Source: Jeongeupia sp. HS-3
Lineage (GTDB): Bacteria; Pseudomonadota; Gammaproteobacteria; Burkholderiales; Chitinibacteraceae
Length of the DNA: 64,000 bases
Reading direction: 5' to 3'
NCBI RefSeq assembly: GCF_015140455.1
Contig: NZ_AP024094.1
Coordinates: forward strand, 2,976,001 to 3,040,000
Part shown: piece by piece, positions 1 to 8,186 of the stretch
Layout: each line of letters starts with the position of its first letter
Position numbering within the stretch: position 1 is the first letter of the stretch
Notes under the pieces: generated by a model
The model's database searches: none
Told to the model about the DNA's origin: nothing
What the model saw: the letters and a program-made list of their open reading frames with translations, nothing else
Made by a program: the position numbers and the translations under genes

Positions 1-1
1 C

Positions 2-193
2 GCGATCGAATGGCTGCAAGCGCTGCTGGCCTTGCCACGGCAGGCGATGCTGGCGACGCGGGCGATTGCCCGCGCCGACCTGCACGCCGCCTACGCCGGC
101 CGGCTGCCGCTGGCCGAGGTGCAGGACAGATGGTGGTCCGACGAAACCCGCCAGACGATGCAGGCACTGGTGGCGCGGCTGAAGAACCGGTAG
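2..193 (+). CDS. Enoyl-CoA hydratase/isomerase family protein, C-terminal end (partial)
   Basis: The window opens inside a gene; 63 codons and a TAG stop are visible. The tail reads as a helix containing ALPRQAMLATRAIAR, then a W-W-S-DETRQTMQALVARL ending. This resembles the C-terminal helices of the crotonase superfamily, where a stretch such as LPxxAMxxTKxLxR is followed by a FxSEExxxxMxxFLxK-type tail. Members hydrate or isomerise enoyl-CoA thioesters. The catalytic core lies outside the window, so hydratase and 3,2-isomerase cannot be told apart. The call rests on these last residues only. Confidence 0.5.
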   Translation, partial: AIEWLQALLALPRQAMLATRAIARADLHAAYAGRLPLAEVQDRWWSDETRQTMQALVARLKNR

Positions 194-361
194 TTCTCCG
201 CTCGCCGCGCCGGCGTCGTCCGCGTTACAGACCGAGCGCGGCGCGCAGTTCTGCCCTGGCCGGCGCGTATTCGTTCTGGAAATCGGCGTCGAGGAACAGT
301 CGCTCTGCGATCAGCGCATTACGCTTCTCCGGCACCATATCGGCGAGCACCGTCGCCATCA

Positions 362-385
362 GATAGCTGTCGCATCCCGGATGAT
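362..385 (+). repeat. Left target duplication and terminal inverted repeat of the IS481-type element
   Basis: GATAGC (362-367) is the target duplication. The 18-bp terminal repeat starts directly after it with TGTC. It pairs with the right end, with mismatches at four internal positions. Confidence 0.85.
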
Positions 386-1438
386 AATCTAAGCCCTCGC
401 AGCTGGCGACTTCACTGTGCCCGCCATGCGCTTGCTAAGCTGCGAGCTTCCCTGGCGAGGTCAGCCCGATGATCGTCCAACTGCACCAGCGCGCCCGCAC
501 CACCTCGGCCATTCGTGCCGAAATCCAGACGGCGCCGACCAGCATACCCAACACCGAACTGGCATGTCGCTACGGCGTCACCGTGGATACCATTCGCAAA
601 TGGCGCCAACGCCAGGACGTACAGGATCGTTCGCATACGGCGCATCGACTGCAAACCACGCTGACACCCGCGCAAGAAGCGGTCGCAGTACAACTGCGCC
701 AAACCCTTAAGCTGGGGCTGGATGATTTGCTGGTGGTGATCCGCGAGTTCCTGCATCCGACGGTCTCCCGCTCCGGACTGGATCGCTGCCTGCGCCGCCA
801 CGGCGTCGGCAGCCTGCATGCGCTCGAACCGACACAGCGGGCGCGCAACAGCAAACCCTTCAAGGATTACGACCCTGGCTTTGTCCATGTCGACGTCAAA
901 TACCTGCCGCAAATGCCGGACGAAACCACCCGCCGCTATCTATTCGTCGCCATCGACCGCGCCACCCGCTGGGTGTTCGTGCAGATCAAGCCCAACAAGA
1001 CCGCTGCAAGCGCGAAGGCATTCCTGGCCGCCTTGGCCAAAGCCATCCCGTTTAAATTGCAGATCCTGTTGACCGACAACGGCAGTGAGTTCACCGATCG
1101 CTTGTTCAATAAAACCAAGACCGCCAGCGGCGAGCATGAGTTTGATCGGCTGTGCACAGCGCTGAACATTGAGCACCGGCTGACCAAACCGCGCCATCCG
1201 CAAACCAACGGCATGGTTGAGCGTTTCAACGGTCGAATCAGCGAGGTGCTGGCGACGCATCGCTTCCAGTCTGGTGAGGACTTGGCGCAGACGTTGCAGC
1301 GCTATGTGTGGCTGTACAACCAACACTTACCGCAACTGGCCTTGCAACACCGAACGCCGCTGCAGGCGATGAAAGATTGGCAGCAGCGACGGCCGGATTT
1401 ATTTGTTAAGCGCGTGGTGAATCGTCCGGGACTGGACA
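368..1438 (+). mobile_element. IS481-family insertion sequence, 1071 bp, apparently intact
   Basis: The left end TGTCGCATCCCGGATGAT (368-385) and the reverse complement of the right end TGTCCAGTCCCGGACGAT (1438-1421) match at 14 of 18 positions. The element carries one transposase gene and is flanked by direct repeats GATAGC at 362-367 and 1439-1444, a 6-bp target duplication. Removing the element restores the phosphatase frame, which fixes both ends independently. The flanking copies are identical, so the insertion may be fairly recent. Confidence 0.9.
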
Positions 1439-1443
1439 GATAG
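469..1443 (+). CDS. IS481-family transposase
   Basis: The 324-residue protein has an N-terminal helix-turn-helix half (about residues 1-115) and an rve/DDE integrase core. The acidic triad is visible: D in FVHVDVKYLPQM, D in LLTDNGSEF, and E in the strongly conserved HPQTNGMVERFNGR. Length and arrangement fit IS481-family enzymes, which cut and join element ends by DDE chemistry. No frameshift or internal stop is present, so the protein may be active. The last residue and the stop codon lie in the duplicated target, so in another insertion site the C-terminus would differ. Confidence 0.93.
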   Translation: MIVQLHQRARTTSAIRAEIQTAPTSIPNTELACRYGVTVDTIRKWRQRQDVQDRSHTAHRLQTTLTPAQEAVAVQLRQTLKLGLDDLLVVIREFLHPTVSRSGLDRCLRRHGVGSLHALEPTQRARNSKPFKDYDPGFVHVDVKYLPQMPDETTRRYLFVAIDRATRWVFVQIKPNKTAASAKAFLAALAKAIPFKLQILLTDNGSEFTDRLFNKTKTASGEHEFDRLCTALNIEHRLTKPRHPQTNGMVERFNGRISEVLATHRFQSGEDLAQTLQRYVWLYNQHLPQLALQHRTPLQAMKDWQQRRPDLFVKRVVNRPGLDR

Positions 1444-1444
1444 C
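1421..1444 (-). repeat. Right terminal inverted repeat and target duplication of the IS481-type element
   Basis: The element ends at A1438, and GATAGC follows at 1439-1444. The transposase frame runs over this end, so its TAG stop (1441-1443) consists of target DNA. Confidence 0.85.
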
Positions 1445-1976
1445 CAACGGTGGCGTGGCCCGATGGCCATGCGCCCGAGGTCGACAGTTTGACCACCGGT
1501 TTGATCTCGGCGTTGAGCATGTGCGGGCGCGGGCGCTTCCAGTAGTCCTTGGCCGGATCGACCACGGCGCCTTCGGTTTCGACTACGCGGGCGAAGAAGG
1601 CGGCGAACGTCGGTAGCTTGGCCGCGGTGAATTGCGGCCCCATCACATCGGCGAAGCGCCAGATATCCTCAACCGCATCGGCCTTGGCCGCCGCCGCCAT
1701 TTCGGGCGTGCGGTTGTTTTGCACGGCCAGTATTTCGGCGATTTCCGCCTTGGTCTGCACCGAGTCGTTGGCCGGTGGCGCCGGCAGGAAACGGGTCAGA
1801 TCGACGTTTTTGGCCGAGATGAAGGGCTTGGCATCCTCGGCGTAGGCGTGGGTGAAGCCGAGCGAGGCAAACAGGGCGAGGGCGGCAAGCGTGATGCGCA
1901 TGGAGGAGACCGGTGGTGAGCAAAAACCGTGTCGTATGAACGGCAGATTGCACGCTGATGACCGTCCCCCTCCGTT

Positions 1977-2900
1977 TCAGTGCGCCTGCTTGCCATTCAC
2001 CACCGCGACTACCTTGCCGAACAACGCTACCGCGCCGAGCACGACCGCGCCGGCGACGATGCCGAACAGGCCGTTGAGCAGCGTCGGGACGATAAAGCCG
2101 AAGGCGCCGCTGGCGGCGGCGGCGGCTTCGATCGCGTGATGCACCGGCGCGAGGCCGTGGGTGAGGATGCCGCCGCCGACCAGGAACATTGCCGCGGTGC
2201 CGATCACGGTCAGTGCCTTCATCAGCCACGGCGCGAAGCGCAGCAGGCCACGGCCGAACGCGCGCAGCGGGGCGTGCTGGCTGGTGCGATCCAGATACAG
2301 GCCCAGATCGTCGAGTTTGACGATGGCGGCGACGAAACCGTAGACGCCGACGGTCATGATCGTGGCGATGCCGGCCAGCACGGCAAGCTGGGTGCCAAAG
2401 CTTGCTCCGGCAACGGTGCCCAGTGCGATGACGATGATTTCGGCCGAGAGCACGAAATCGGTGCGAATGGCGCCCTTGATCTTGTCTTTCTCCAGTGCCA
2501 CCAGATCGATGTCCGGATTGCTCAGCGCTTCGAGATGCTTGGCATGTTCGGCACCGTCCCGGCTGTGCAACAGCTTGTGCGCCAGTTTTTCGACGCCCTC
2601 AAAGCACAAGTAAGCGCCGCCGAGCATCAGCAGCGGAATCACAGCCCAAGGAATAAACGCGCTGATCGCCAGCGCCGCCGGCACCAGAATCAGCTTGTTG
2701 CGCACCGACCCCTTCGCCACGGCCCAGACCACCGGCAGTTCGCGTTCGGCGCGCACACCCGAGACCTGCTCGGCATTCAGCGCCAGATCGTCGCCGAGCA
2801 CGCCGGCGGTTTTTTTGGCGGCGACCTTGGTCATTACGGCGACGTCGTCGAGGATCGAGGCGATATCGTCAATCAAAGCCAAGAGGCTGGTTCCGGCCAT
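1977..2900 (-). CDS. DUF808 family inner-membrane protein (YedI-like)
   Basis: The 308-residue product begins [21 protein letters not shown] and continues with [19 protein letters not shown], the signature of the DUF808/YedI family. Several hydrophobic segments follow (for example around [58 protein letters not shown] and near the C-terminus), so it is a polytopic membrane protein. The function of the family is not established. An ATG at 2909 would add MQQ; the frame also extends upstream, but the family start fits 2900. It is followed by the decayed phosphatase on the same strand. Confidence 0.85.
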   Translation of the reverse strand: MAGTSLLALIDDIASILDDVAVMTKVAAKKTAGVLGDDLALNAEQVSGVRAERELPVVWAVAKGSVRNKLILVPAALAISAFIPWAVIPLLMLGGAYLCFEGVEKLAHKLLHSRDGAEHAKHLEALSNPDIDLVALEKDKIKGAIRTDFVLSAEIIVIALGTVAGASFGTQLAVLAGIATIMTVGVYGFVAAIVKLDDLGLYLDRTSQHAPLRAFGRGLLRFAPWLMKALTVIGTAAMFLVGGGILTHGLAPVHHAIEAAAAASGAFGFIVPTLLNGLFGIVAGAVVLGAVALFGKVVAVVNGKQAH

Positions 2901-3070
2901 TTGCTGCATTCCTGTGCGGGTTGATCTGCCGGCGTCTGGCCGGGATGCGTACTTTATGCGCGATTGCCCCGGTGGTGGAAACAAAACAGGGCCAGGCGAG
3001 CTGCGTGCCACGGCAGGGCGATGCGTTGCCGGTGCTAGAATTCCACTTTATCTAGAACGTCGAGCCCGCC

Positions 3071-3307
3071 ATGCAAACCCTTGAAGTCGAAATTTCCGAC
3101 GAATACATCGCCCTGAACGATCTGCTGAAAATCTGTGGCGTGGTCGACAGCGGCGCTGCCGGCAAGGCGCTGGTCGCCACCGGTGTGGTGATGGTCGACG
3201 GCGTGCAGGAGCTGCGCAAGACCAACAAGATCCGCCCCGGCATGCAGGTGCAGGTCGAGGATGCGGTGCTGATTCGCGTGGTCGCCGGCGCGCCGGAAGA
3301 AGAATAA
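3071..3307 (+). CDS. S4-domain RNA-binding protein (YbcJ-like)
   Basis: The 78-residue protein is one S4 domain: MQTLEVEISDEYIALNDLLKI, then GAAGKALVATGVVMVDG and the loop RPGMQVQV. Small stand-alone S4 proteins of the YbcJ type bind structured RNA, probably on ribosomes. The length matches the family. The gene stands alone and is followed by a strong hairpin terminator at 3334-3365. Confidence 0.88.
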   Translation: MQTLEVEISDEYIALNDLLKICGVVDSGAAGKALVATGVVMVDGVQELRKTNKIRPGMQVQVEDAVLIRVVAGAPEEE

Positions 3308-3333
3308 GCGCCGTAGCCGCCGGCTGAGTCATG

Positions 3334-3365
3334 AAAAAAGGCGTGCCATCCGGCACGCCTTTTTT
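3334..3365. terminator. Bidirectional rho-independent terminator
   Basis: A perfect stem AAAAAAGGCGTGCC / GGCACGCCTTTTTT with loop ATCC and T/A tracts on both sides lies between the convergent S4 and BON genes. Confidence 0.92.
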
Positions 3366-3382
3366 ATGCAACGCGATGGCGA

Positions 3383-3709
3383 TCAGTTCTTCGGCATCAG
3401 GTTGTTGTCCACATAGCGAACGCCCTTGACCTTCTCGGCGATCATGCCGGCTTGCGCCATGTCCTGGCCGGTGGCAACGCTGCCGTCGAGCTTCACGTCC
3501 TGGCCCTTGGCGCTGACCTTGATATCGAAGGCCTTGAGCGAGGCATCGGCATCGAGCGCGGTCTTCACTGCGGCGGCGAGCGCGGCGTCCTTCAGTTCGG
3601 CCGGCTTGGCGGCGGCAGCCGGGGCAGCGGTCTTTTCCGGTGCGGTGCTGCAGGCGGCGAGCGAGAGGCCGAGGGCGGCGGCGAGAGCGAGGTTGATAGC
3701 GGTCTTCAT
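3383..3709 (-). CDS. BON-domain lipoprotein
   Basis: The start at 3709 is preceded by AGGAGA and gives 108 residues. It begins with a lipoprotein signal peptide whose lipobox is LSLAAC, then an Ala/Pro-rich linker and one BON domain (from about residue 38: LKDAALAAAVKTAL to VKGVRYVDNNL). BON domains bind membranes or phospholipids, and small BON lipoproteins are often induced by envelope or osmotic stress. The gene shares a terminator with the convergent S4 gene. Confidence 0.85.
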   Translation of the reverse strand: MKTAINLALAAALGLSLAACSTAPEKTAAPAAAAKPAELKDAALAAAVKTALDADASLKAFDIKVSAKGQDVKLDGSVATGQDMAQAGMIAEKVKGVRYVDNNLMPKN

Positions 3710-3878
3710 GGGCACATCTCCTGAGAGTCGTTGTTTTAGGCGCAGAGCGCTCCGTGCCGGCGATTGTGTTGCCGCCATGTTGCAGGCAGATGAAAAGTCC
3801 AGCCGTTCCGCGAAAGCGGTTTCAGTCGACGTTGCCTGTTCGCCCCGCGCCAATGCCGCGACATCGGCAAGAGCCTAT

Positions 3879-5492
3879 TCAAGGCTGAAGCAGCCTCTCA
3901 GACACCTTGGTGTTGTGATTCTCCGGCATGCGCGGCAGCCATACGGTCACCGTCGTGGTGTTTTTATGGTCGTCCACACTGAAACCGATGCTGCCGTGCT
4001 GCGCTTCGGTCAGCAGTTTGGCGGAATAAGTGCCGATGCCAGTGCCTTCTTGCTTGCCGCAGGTAACGAATTTCTCGAAAAACCGGTCGCGGATCTCGGG
4101 TGGGATGGCGCCATGGTTGTGGATGGCGATTTCCAGCGGGTCGCCGGTTTTCAGCATGATCGATACGCGGCTTTTCTCCGGCGCGGCTTCGCAGGCGTTC
4201 TTGACCAGGTTTTGGAATACCGAATAGCAGAGTCGCTCGTCACCATGGGCATTCGAGGTGGTTTCGTCCAGCGGAAGGTCGGTATCGACAACGATGGATA
4301 GCCCCTTGTTGCCGAAAGCGACCCGCGCGAGATCGGCGACGCCGCGCAGCAATTTGCCCAGCGCGATCGGCCGGGCTTTCAGCGTGAAAGTGCCGGTTTC
4401 GATTTTGCAAAGCTCTGAACTCAGGTTGACCAGGTTGACCACCTGCATCGTCGTTTCTTCGATCATTTTTACTTGCGTCAGTTGCCGTCCGGTCAGCGAG
4501 GCGTCCTTCTGCATGCCGTGCAGAATGCTGATCATTCCCGACAGTGGTCCCTTGATGTCGTGGCGGGTCGCCCGCGCGACGTCATCCTTCACGCACGCCA
4601 TTTTCCGCATCAGGTCGCGATCCGCCTGCAATTGCTTGCGCAGTTCAACAAGGCGCAGCACATTGCGCACCTGCAGCGCGAGCCGGACGGGGGAGAATGG
4701 TTTGGTCACATAATCGATCGCGCCGAGCGTCATGCCCTTTTGCCGCGCATCGTCGTCGTCGACCCCGGAGACAAAAATGATCGGGATCATGGCCGAGTCC
4801 GGGTGTTCTTGCATTCGCCGGGCGACTTCAAAACCGTCCACTCCTGGCGTCTCGGCGTCGAGCAGCACGAGGTCGGGTGGATTGTCCGAGTGGCAAATAT
4901 CCAGCGCCTTCTGGCCGTCATTCGTAACCCTGACCCGGTAATCGTCATTGAGCAGTTGCGAAAGCAGTTTGTCCGGCGTGTCGCCGACGATCAGAATGCC
5001 GGGGCGTTCGGCTTGCGCAGGCCAGAGCAGGGGGCTGTCGGCTTGGCCTTCTACCCGGTTTTGCTGCGTCAGTCCCGGAAACAATGTATCGCGCGTCTGC
5101 CTGTGCGCCTTCCATGCCAGTGCTTTTTCCAGGCTGCTCGACAATCGGTCCGGTGTGTAGGGCTTGACCAGCAGGTCACTGACACCGCTCTGAATGGCAT
5201 CGCGCACATGTCCCCGTTCCGATTCGGCAGTGACAATGATGAAAGGCATGTTCCAGAAGCGCTTGCTGGCACGCACTTGCTTGAGCAGTTCGAGCCCGGT
5301 CATCACCGGCAAATTCCAGTCCGACAATACCATGTCGATCTGCTGCTTTTCGATCGCGCGAAGCGCCTCGACGCCGTTGTGGGCGAACACCACCCGCTCG
5401 ATGCCGATCATGTGTAGCTGGGTGGCGGTCAATTTACGCATCGTTTCGAAGTCGTCGACGATCAGTACGGCCATGTTTCGATGAATGACCAT
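3879..5492 (-). CDS. Two-receiver response regulator/histidine kinase
   Basis: The start at 5492 has AGGGGAG six bases upstream; an ATG at 5525 in frame lacks this. The 537 residues contain a CheY-like receiver (about 8-125, phosphoacceptor D58 in LSDWNLP, K110), a linker, and a second receiver (about 164-285, D212 in LLDAETPG, K264). A kinase core follows, with an H-box (H311 in RHDIKGPL), an N-box (VFQNLVKNACEAA) and a G-box (GTGIGTYSAK). No transmembrane segment or PAS/GAF sensor is visible, so it is cytosolic. Input may come from phosphotransfer onto the receivers rather than direct sensing. The order REC-REC-HK is the reverse of common hybrid kinases. No partner gene is adjacent. Confidence 0.88.
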   Translation of the reverse strand: MVIHRNMAVLIVDDFETMRKLTATQLHMIGIERVVFAHNGVEALRAIEKQQIDMVLSDWNLPVMTGLELLKQVRASKRFWNMPFIIVTAESERGHVRDAIQSGVSDLLVKPYTPDRLSSSLEKALAWKAHRQTRDTLFPGLTQQNRVEGQADSPLLWPAQAERPGILIVGDTPDKLLSQLLNDDYRVRVTNDGQKALDICHSDNPPDLVLLDAETPGVDGFEVARRMQEHPDSAMIPIIFVSGVDDDDARQKGMTLGAIDYVTKPFSPVRLALQVRNVLRLVELRKQLQADRDLMRKMACVKDDVARATRHDIKGPLSGMISILHGMQKDASLTGRQLTQVKMIEETTMQVVNLVNLSSELCKIETGTFTLKARPIALGKLLRGVADLARVAFGNKGLSIVVDTDLPLDETTSNAHGDERLCYSVFQNLVKNACEAAPEKSRVSIMLKTGDPLEIAIHNHGAIPPEIRDRFFEKFVTCGKQEGTGIGTYSAKLLTEAQHGSIGFSVDDHKNTTTVTVWLPRMPENHNTKVSERLLQP

Positions 5493-5673
5493 GTCTCCCC
5501 TGTCTTGCCAATTATTTGAATGCATGTAATTTATAAGTATGAAATATCATGAACTTCGTGATTTTTAGATGACACTGTTCATAAATGACAAGCGGCGCCG
5601 ATGACTCTGCCCCAGCGCTTCGGATGCATGCATCACGACGCGGGCAGCGTATCCAAACCGCGCTGGCGTCGGA
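5493..5673. other. Intergenic region upstream of the two-receiver kinase
   Basis: About 180 bp, AT-rich between 5505 and 5590 (for example AATTTATAAGTATGAAATATCATG). It is likely to carry the kinase promoter, read leftward. No -35/-10 pair can be fixed with confidence. Confidence 0.4.
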
Positions 5674-5989
5674 TCAGCTCGCCGGCGCTTGTTCGACGGC
5701 CTCTCGCCACGTCAGCCAGACCCGCAAATCAAACTCAAACTGGTGGTAATCGAGTTCGATATGGCAGCAGAGCTGGTAGAAGGCCTTGTTGTGGTCCTTC
5801 TCTTTCAAATGCGCCCGTTCGTGCGCGACGATCATGTTCAAAAATGGCGCCGGCGCTTCGCGGAACAGCGTGGCGATGCGGATTTCGTTCTTGCGCTTGA
5901 GTTTGCCGCCCTGCACCCGGCTGGCGAAGGTGTTGGTGCCGAGCGTGCCGGCCAATAATCCAAGCGCGTTGTCGTACTGGATCTTGGCC
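5674..5989 (-). pseudogene. Truncated copy of the YgjP-like (DUF45) metallopeptidase gene
   Basis: This fragment encodes the C-terminal half of the protein whose full copy lies at 7695-8186: KIQYDNALGLLAGTLGTNTF onward through the metal-binding segment. The motif reads HERAHLKEKDHNKAF where the intact copy has HELAHLKEKDHNKAF, so HExxH is kept. The N-terminal half is missing: similarity stops at 5989, exactly where arylsulfotransferase-like coding sequence begins on the other strand. The tail differs (REAVEQAPAS against REAR). No start codon belongs to it, so it is probably not translated as a functional enzyme. Confidence 0.8.
5705..5989 (+). repeat. Copy 1 of a 285-bp direct duplication
   Basis: It aligns without gaps to 7708-7992; I count 19 mismatches by eye. 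Many are synonymous or conservative in the YgjP-like frame, which points to an old duplication or a related incoming copy rather than an assembly artefact. Confidence 0.85.
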
Positions 5990-6517
5990 GGCTACGGCGC
6001 GCCGCACCCGGCATCGCCGGACGGGCTGCAACACGTGCGCCGCGATTACTCGCGCGTGCTGGAGGTCGACCCGGTGACGCTGGCCGTCGTCTGGCAGTAC
6101 ACGCCGGCCGAAGCCGGTTTCGTCATCCCGCTCGATGCGCAGCGCTTCTACAGCCCCTTCGTCAGCAGCGCCCAGCGCCTGCCCAACGGCAACACGCCGA
6201 TCACTGAAGGCAGCAACGGCCGCGTGTTTGAAGTCACCGCCGCGCATGAGCTGGTGTGGGAATACCTCAGCCCGTATCAGGGCAAGACGTACCCGCTGCA
6301 CCTCGTCTACCGCGCCTACCGCGCTCCGTACGACTGGGTGCCGCAACTGCCGAAACCGGTGGAAACCGCGATCGAGCGGATCGATCCGGCGTCGTTCCGT
6401 GTGCCCGGTGCGGCGAACGAGCGGCGTCGCGAGGTGACGGTGCTAGATGTGCAGGCCGGGGTGCCCGATGCGGCGTTTTGCGTCGCCACGCGTGAGGAGG
6501 CTGGCGAACGCGGATGA
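5990..6517 (+). pseudogene. Arylsulfotransferase-like protein, 5'-truncated
   Basis: An open frame of 175 codons begins abruptly as GYGAPHPASPDGL and includes RVLEVDPVTLAVVWQY, FVSSAQRLPNGNTPITEGSNGR and VFEVTAAHELVWEYLSPY. These are typical beta-propeller repeats of the arylsulfotransferase (ASST) superfamily, in which DP-T-x-VVW and NGNTLI-EG-GR-xEV elements recur. The N-terminal part, including any signal peptide and most blades, is gone; in its place is the reversed YgjP-like fragment. The frame is open back to 5786 only because it crosses that fragment. It is a remnant of a rearrangement. Confidence 0.72.
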
Positions 6518-6533
6518 AATTACCGCGAACTTG

Positions 6534-6567
6534 AGCCCGGGCGCCCTCATCACGGGGCGCCCGGGCT
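6534..6567. terminator. Strong GC hairpin between convergent genes
   Basis: A 13-bp perfect stem AGCCCGGGCGCCC / GGGCGCCCGGGCT lies between the sulfotransferase remnant and the PH-domain gene. There is no T-tract on either side, so it may be a terminator of weak or rho-dependent type, or simply a stable hairpin. Confidence 0.5.
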
Positions 6568-6586
6568 ATGGGCGCCGCGGGCCGAA

Positions 6587-7192
6587 TCAGTTGTGGATGT
6601 AACGCTCAAACACGGCACTGAAGTCGCGCTGGGTGTGGCGCACCTGAACCGCGTGGTTCAGGTTGTTGAGCAGGGTGTTGTATTGCTTGCTGACGGCCAC
6701 CTCGTCGCCATCGCCGATCTTGTACATGCCGGCCAGCGCGTCGAGCGCGTGCAGCGCGTGTCCGCGGGCCTGCTCATCCTTGCGCTGCTGGTGGCTGATG
6801 CTGATTAGCGCCTTGTAGATGTCCTTGAGCGCTTCCAGATGACTCTTTTTCACATCGATACTGAATACAGTCTCGCCGATGGTGAATTTGAGCTCGATGT
6901 CCAGATCGATGGTGCCGGCCGTCTCGATCGACACCGCATCGATGCGCGCGTGCGCATAATCGTGGCGATGAATCGTGCGCTTGGACGAAATTGCGGAATC
7001 ACCATCGACATGGATCAGGCCGAGATTGGTGAAGCAGTACTCGTCTTTTTTCGACTTGATCAGGAAAAAGATCTTTTCGCCGTCCTCATGGAACAGATAG
7101 TCGTCGGCATCGACCTTGTCGTAATCGGCTGCGGCGACGATGACGCCGATATCGGACAGGCCGAGTGCTTCGGCGGCAAGCTTCTTGAACAT
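6587..7192 (-). CDS. PH-domain protein, YvbH-like
   Basis: The start at 7192 has AAGGA eight bases upstream; the ATG at 7201 sits directly against that sequence. The 201-residue product begins MFKKLAAEALGLSDIGVIV. Residues about 10-125 form a bacterial PH-like domain (YLFHEDGEKIFFLIKSKKDEY, FTNLGLIHVDGDSAISSKRTIHRHDY). About 125-200 form a helical extension (LEALKDIYKALISI, YNTLLNNLNHAVQ) resembling the YvbH extension, which is linked with oligomerisation. Bacterial PH proteins of this type are soluble, and their role is unknown. The gene is monocistronic. Confidence 0.7.
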   Translation of the reverse strand: MFKKLAAEALGLSDIGVIVAAADYDKVDADDYLFHEDGEKIFFLIKSKKDEYCFTNLGLIHVDGDSAISSKRTIHRHDYAHARIDAVSIETAGTIDLDIELKFTIGETVFSIDVKKSHLEALKDIYKALISISHQQRKDEQARGHALHALDALAGMYKIGDGDEVAVSKQYNTLLNNLNHAVQVRHTQRDFSAVFERYIHN

Positions 7193-7308
7193 GCTGGACA
7201 TCCTTGAATGACGAATTTGATGGGAAGTTGTAAGTGCGTGAAAAGTATAGTGCCAGCAGGCGAAACTGACCGGGCCGGTGTGGCCGCGAGCCCGGTGCGG
7301 GAGAAGTC

Positions 7309-7698
7309 GTGCATCCATTAAGGCGGATTTGGGTTTATGCCTGGGCGGCGCCGTGTTCCTGCCTCGGGCTGCTGCTGGCAGCGGTGGTGCTGCTCGCCGG
7401 CGGCACGATGGCGCGCCGTGCCGGCGTGCTCGAGGTTGCCTTGCGGCGCGATTCGCGACCGACGCGGCTGCCCTTTGCTGCGATCACGCTAGGCCACGTG
7501 ATCGTCGGTATCGACCGCCAGACGCTGCGCCAGCTGCGTGCGCACGAACGGGTCCACGTCGGCCAGTACGAGCGCTGGGGTGCGCTGTTGCTGCTTGCGT
7601 ATCCGCTCGCCAGCCTGCATGCGTGGCTGCGCGGTCGGCGTCCTTATCTCGACAATCGCTTCGAGCGCGAAGCGCGCGAGCGGGGTGACGGGCGTTAG
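7309..7698 (+). CDS. Small membrane protein with HExxH-like motif, function unknown
   Basis: A GTG start with GGAGAAG upstream gives 129 residues. Residues about 8-32 are a membrane segment (AWAAPCSCLGLLLAAVVLLAGG). The core has ITLGHVIVGIDRQTLRQLRAHERVHVGQYERWG followed by a second hydrophobic stretch and RPYLDNRFEREARE. The HERVHVxQYERWG segment recalls a zinc-peptidase HExxH helix and occurs in conserved proteobacterial hypotheticals, but no third ligand is assignable. Its stop overlaps the stop of the convergent metallopeptidase gene. Confidence 0.65.
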   Translation: MHPLRRIWVYAWAAPCSCLGLLLAAVVLLAGGTMARRAGVLEVALRRDSRPTRLPFAAITLGHVIVGIDRQTLRQLRAHERVHVGQYERWGALLLLAYPLASLHAWLRGRRPYLDNRFEREARERGDGR

Positions 7699-8186
7699 CG
7701 TGCCTCCCGCCACGTCAGCCAGACCCGCAAATCGAATTCCAGCTGGTGGTAATCCGGCTCCATATGGCAGCACAGCTGGTAGAAGGCCTTGTTGTGGTCC
7801 TTCTCCTTCAAATGCGCCAGTTCGTGCGCGACGATCATGTTCAAAAACGGCGCCGGCGCTTCGCGGAACAGCGTGGCGATGCGGATTTCGTTCTTGCGCT
7901 TCAGTTTGCCGCCCTGCACCCGGCTGGCGAAGGTATTGGTGCCGAGCGTGCCGGCCAGCAGGCCGAGCGCGTTGTCGTACTGGATCTTGGCCAGCGGCGA
8001 GGCGTTTTTCAGGTAGCGCTGTTTGCGCTCGGTGACAAAATCGTACAGCGCCTTGTCGGTCTGGATCGTGTTGCGCTCGGGGTATTTGCGTTCGAGCATG
8101 GCGCCCAGTTCACCCGCGTCGAGCAGGGCGTGCACTTGCGAAACCAGATGGGCCGGGTAGCCGGCGAGGAAGGAAAGTGAGCTCAT
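7695..8186 (-). CDS. YgjP-like (DUF45) metal-dependent hydrolase
   Basis: The 163-residue protein has the zinc motif HELAHLKEKDHNKAF (about residues 120-134), followed by YQLCCHMEPDYHQLEFDLR, the hallmark of the YgjP/DUF45 metallopeptidase family. The start MSSLSFLAGYPAHLV is consistent with the family. The substrate is unknown. A partial, diverged copy of its 3' part lies at 5705-5989. Confidence 0.86.
   Translation of the reverse strand: MSSLSFLAGYPAHLVSQVHALLDAGELGAMLERKYPERNTIQTDKALYDFVTERKQRYLKNASPLAKIQYDNALGLLAGTLGTNTFASRVQGGKLKRKNEIRIATLFREAPAPFLNMIVAHELAHLKEKDHNKAFYQLCCHMEPDYHQLEFDLRVWLTWREAR
7708..7992 (+). repeat. Copy 2 of the 285-bp direct duplication (inside the intact gene)
   Basis: Same length and orientation as 5705-5989. 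It lies inside an intact gene and therefore probably represents the parental arrangement. Confidence 0.85.

Larger units (their letters stand above)
225..1901 (-). pseudogene. Class A (PAP2-type) acid phosphatase, disrupted by an IS481-type element
   Basis: The gene starts at 1901 with a signal peptide (MRITLAALALFASLGFTHAYA), so the product would be periplasmic. It reads through phosphatase motif 1 (KDYWKRPRPH) and motif 2 (WPSGHATVGYL) before meeting the insertion element. After removing the element (368-1438) and one copy of the 6-bp duplication, the frame continues exactly as GYL-MATVLADMVPEKRNALIAER and runs to a TAA at 225-227. The third PAP2 motif (SR-x5-H-x3-D), expected about 20 residues after PSGH, is absent: NALIAER passes straight into the family's tail (DADFQNEYAPARAELRAAL). 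A deletion of roughly 35 codons is therefore likely in addition to the insertion. Family members hydrolyse phosphomonoesters. Confidence 0.85.

Noticed and set aside
2900-3011. Longer start for the DUF808 protein
   Set aside because: The extra residues ([16 protein letters not shown] onward) are unlike the family, and the canonical start MAGTSLL lies inside.
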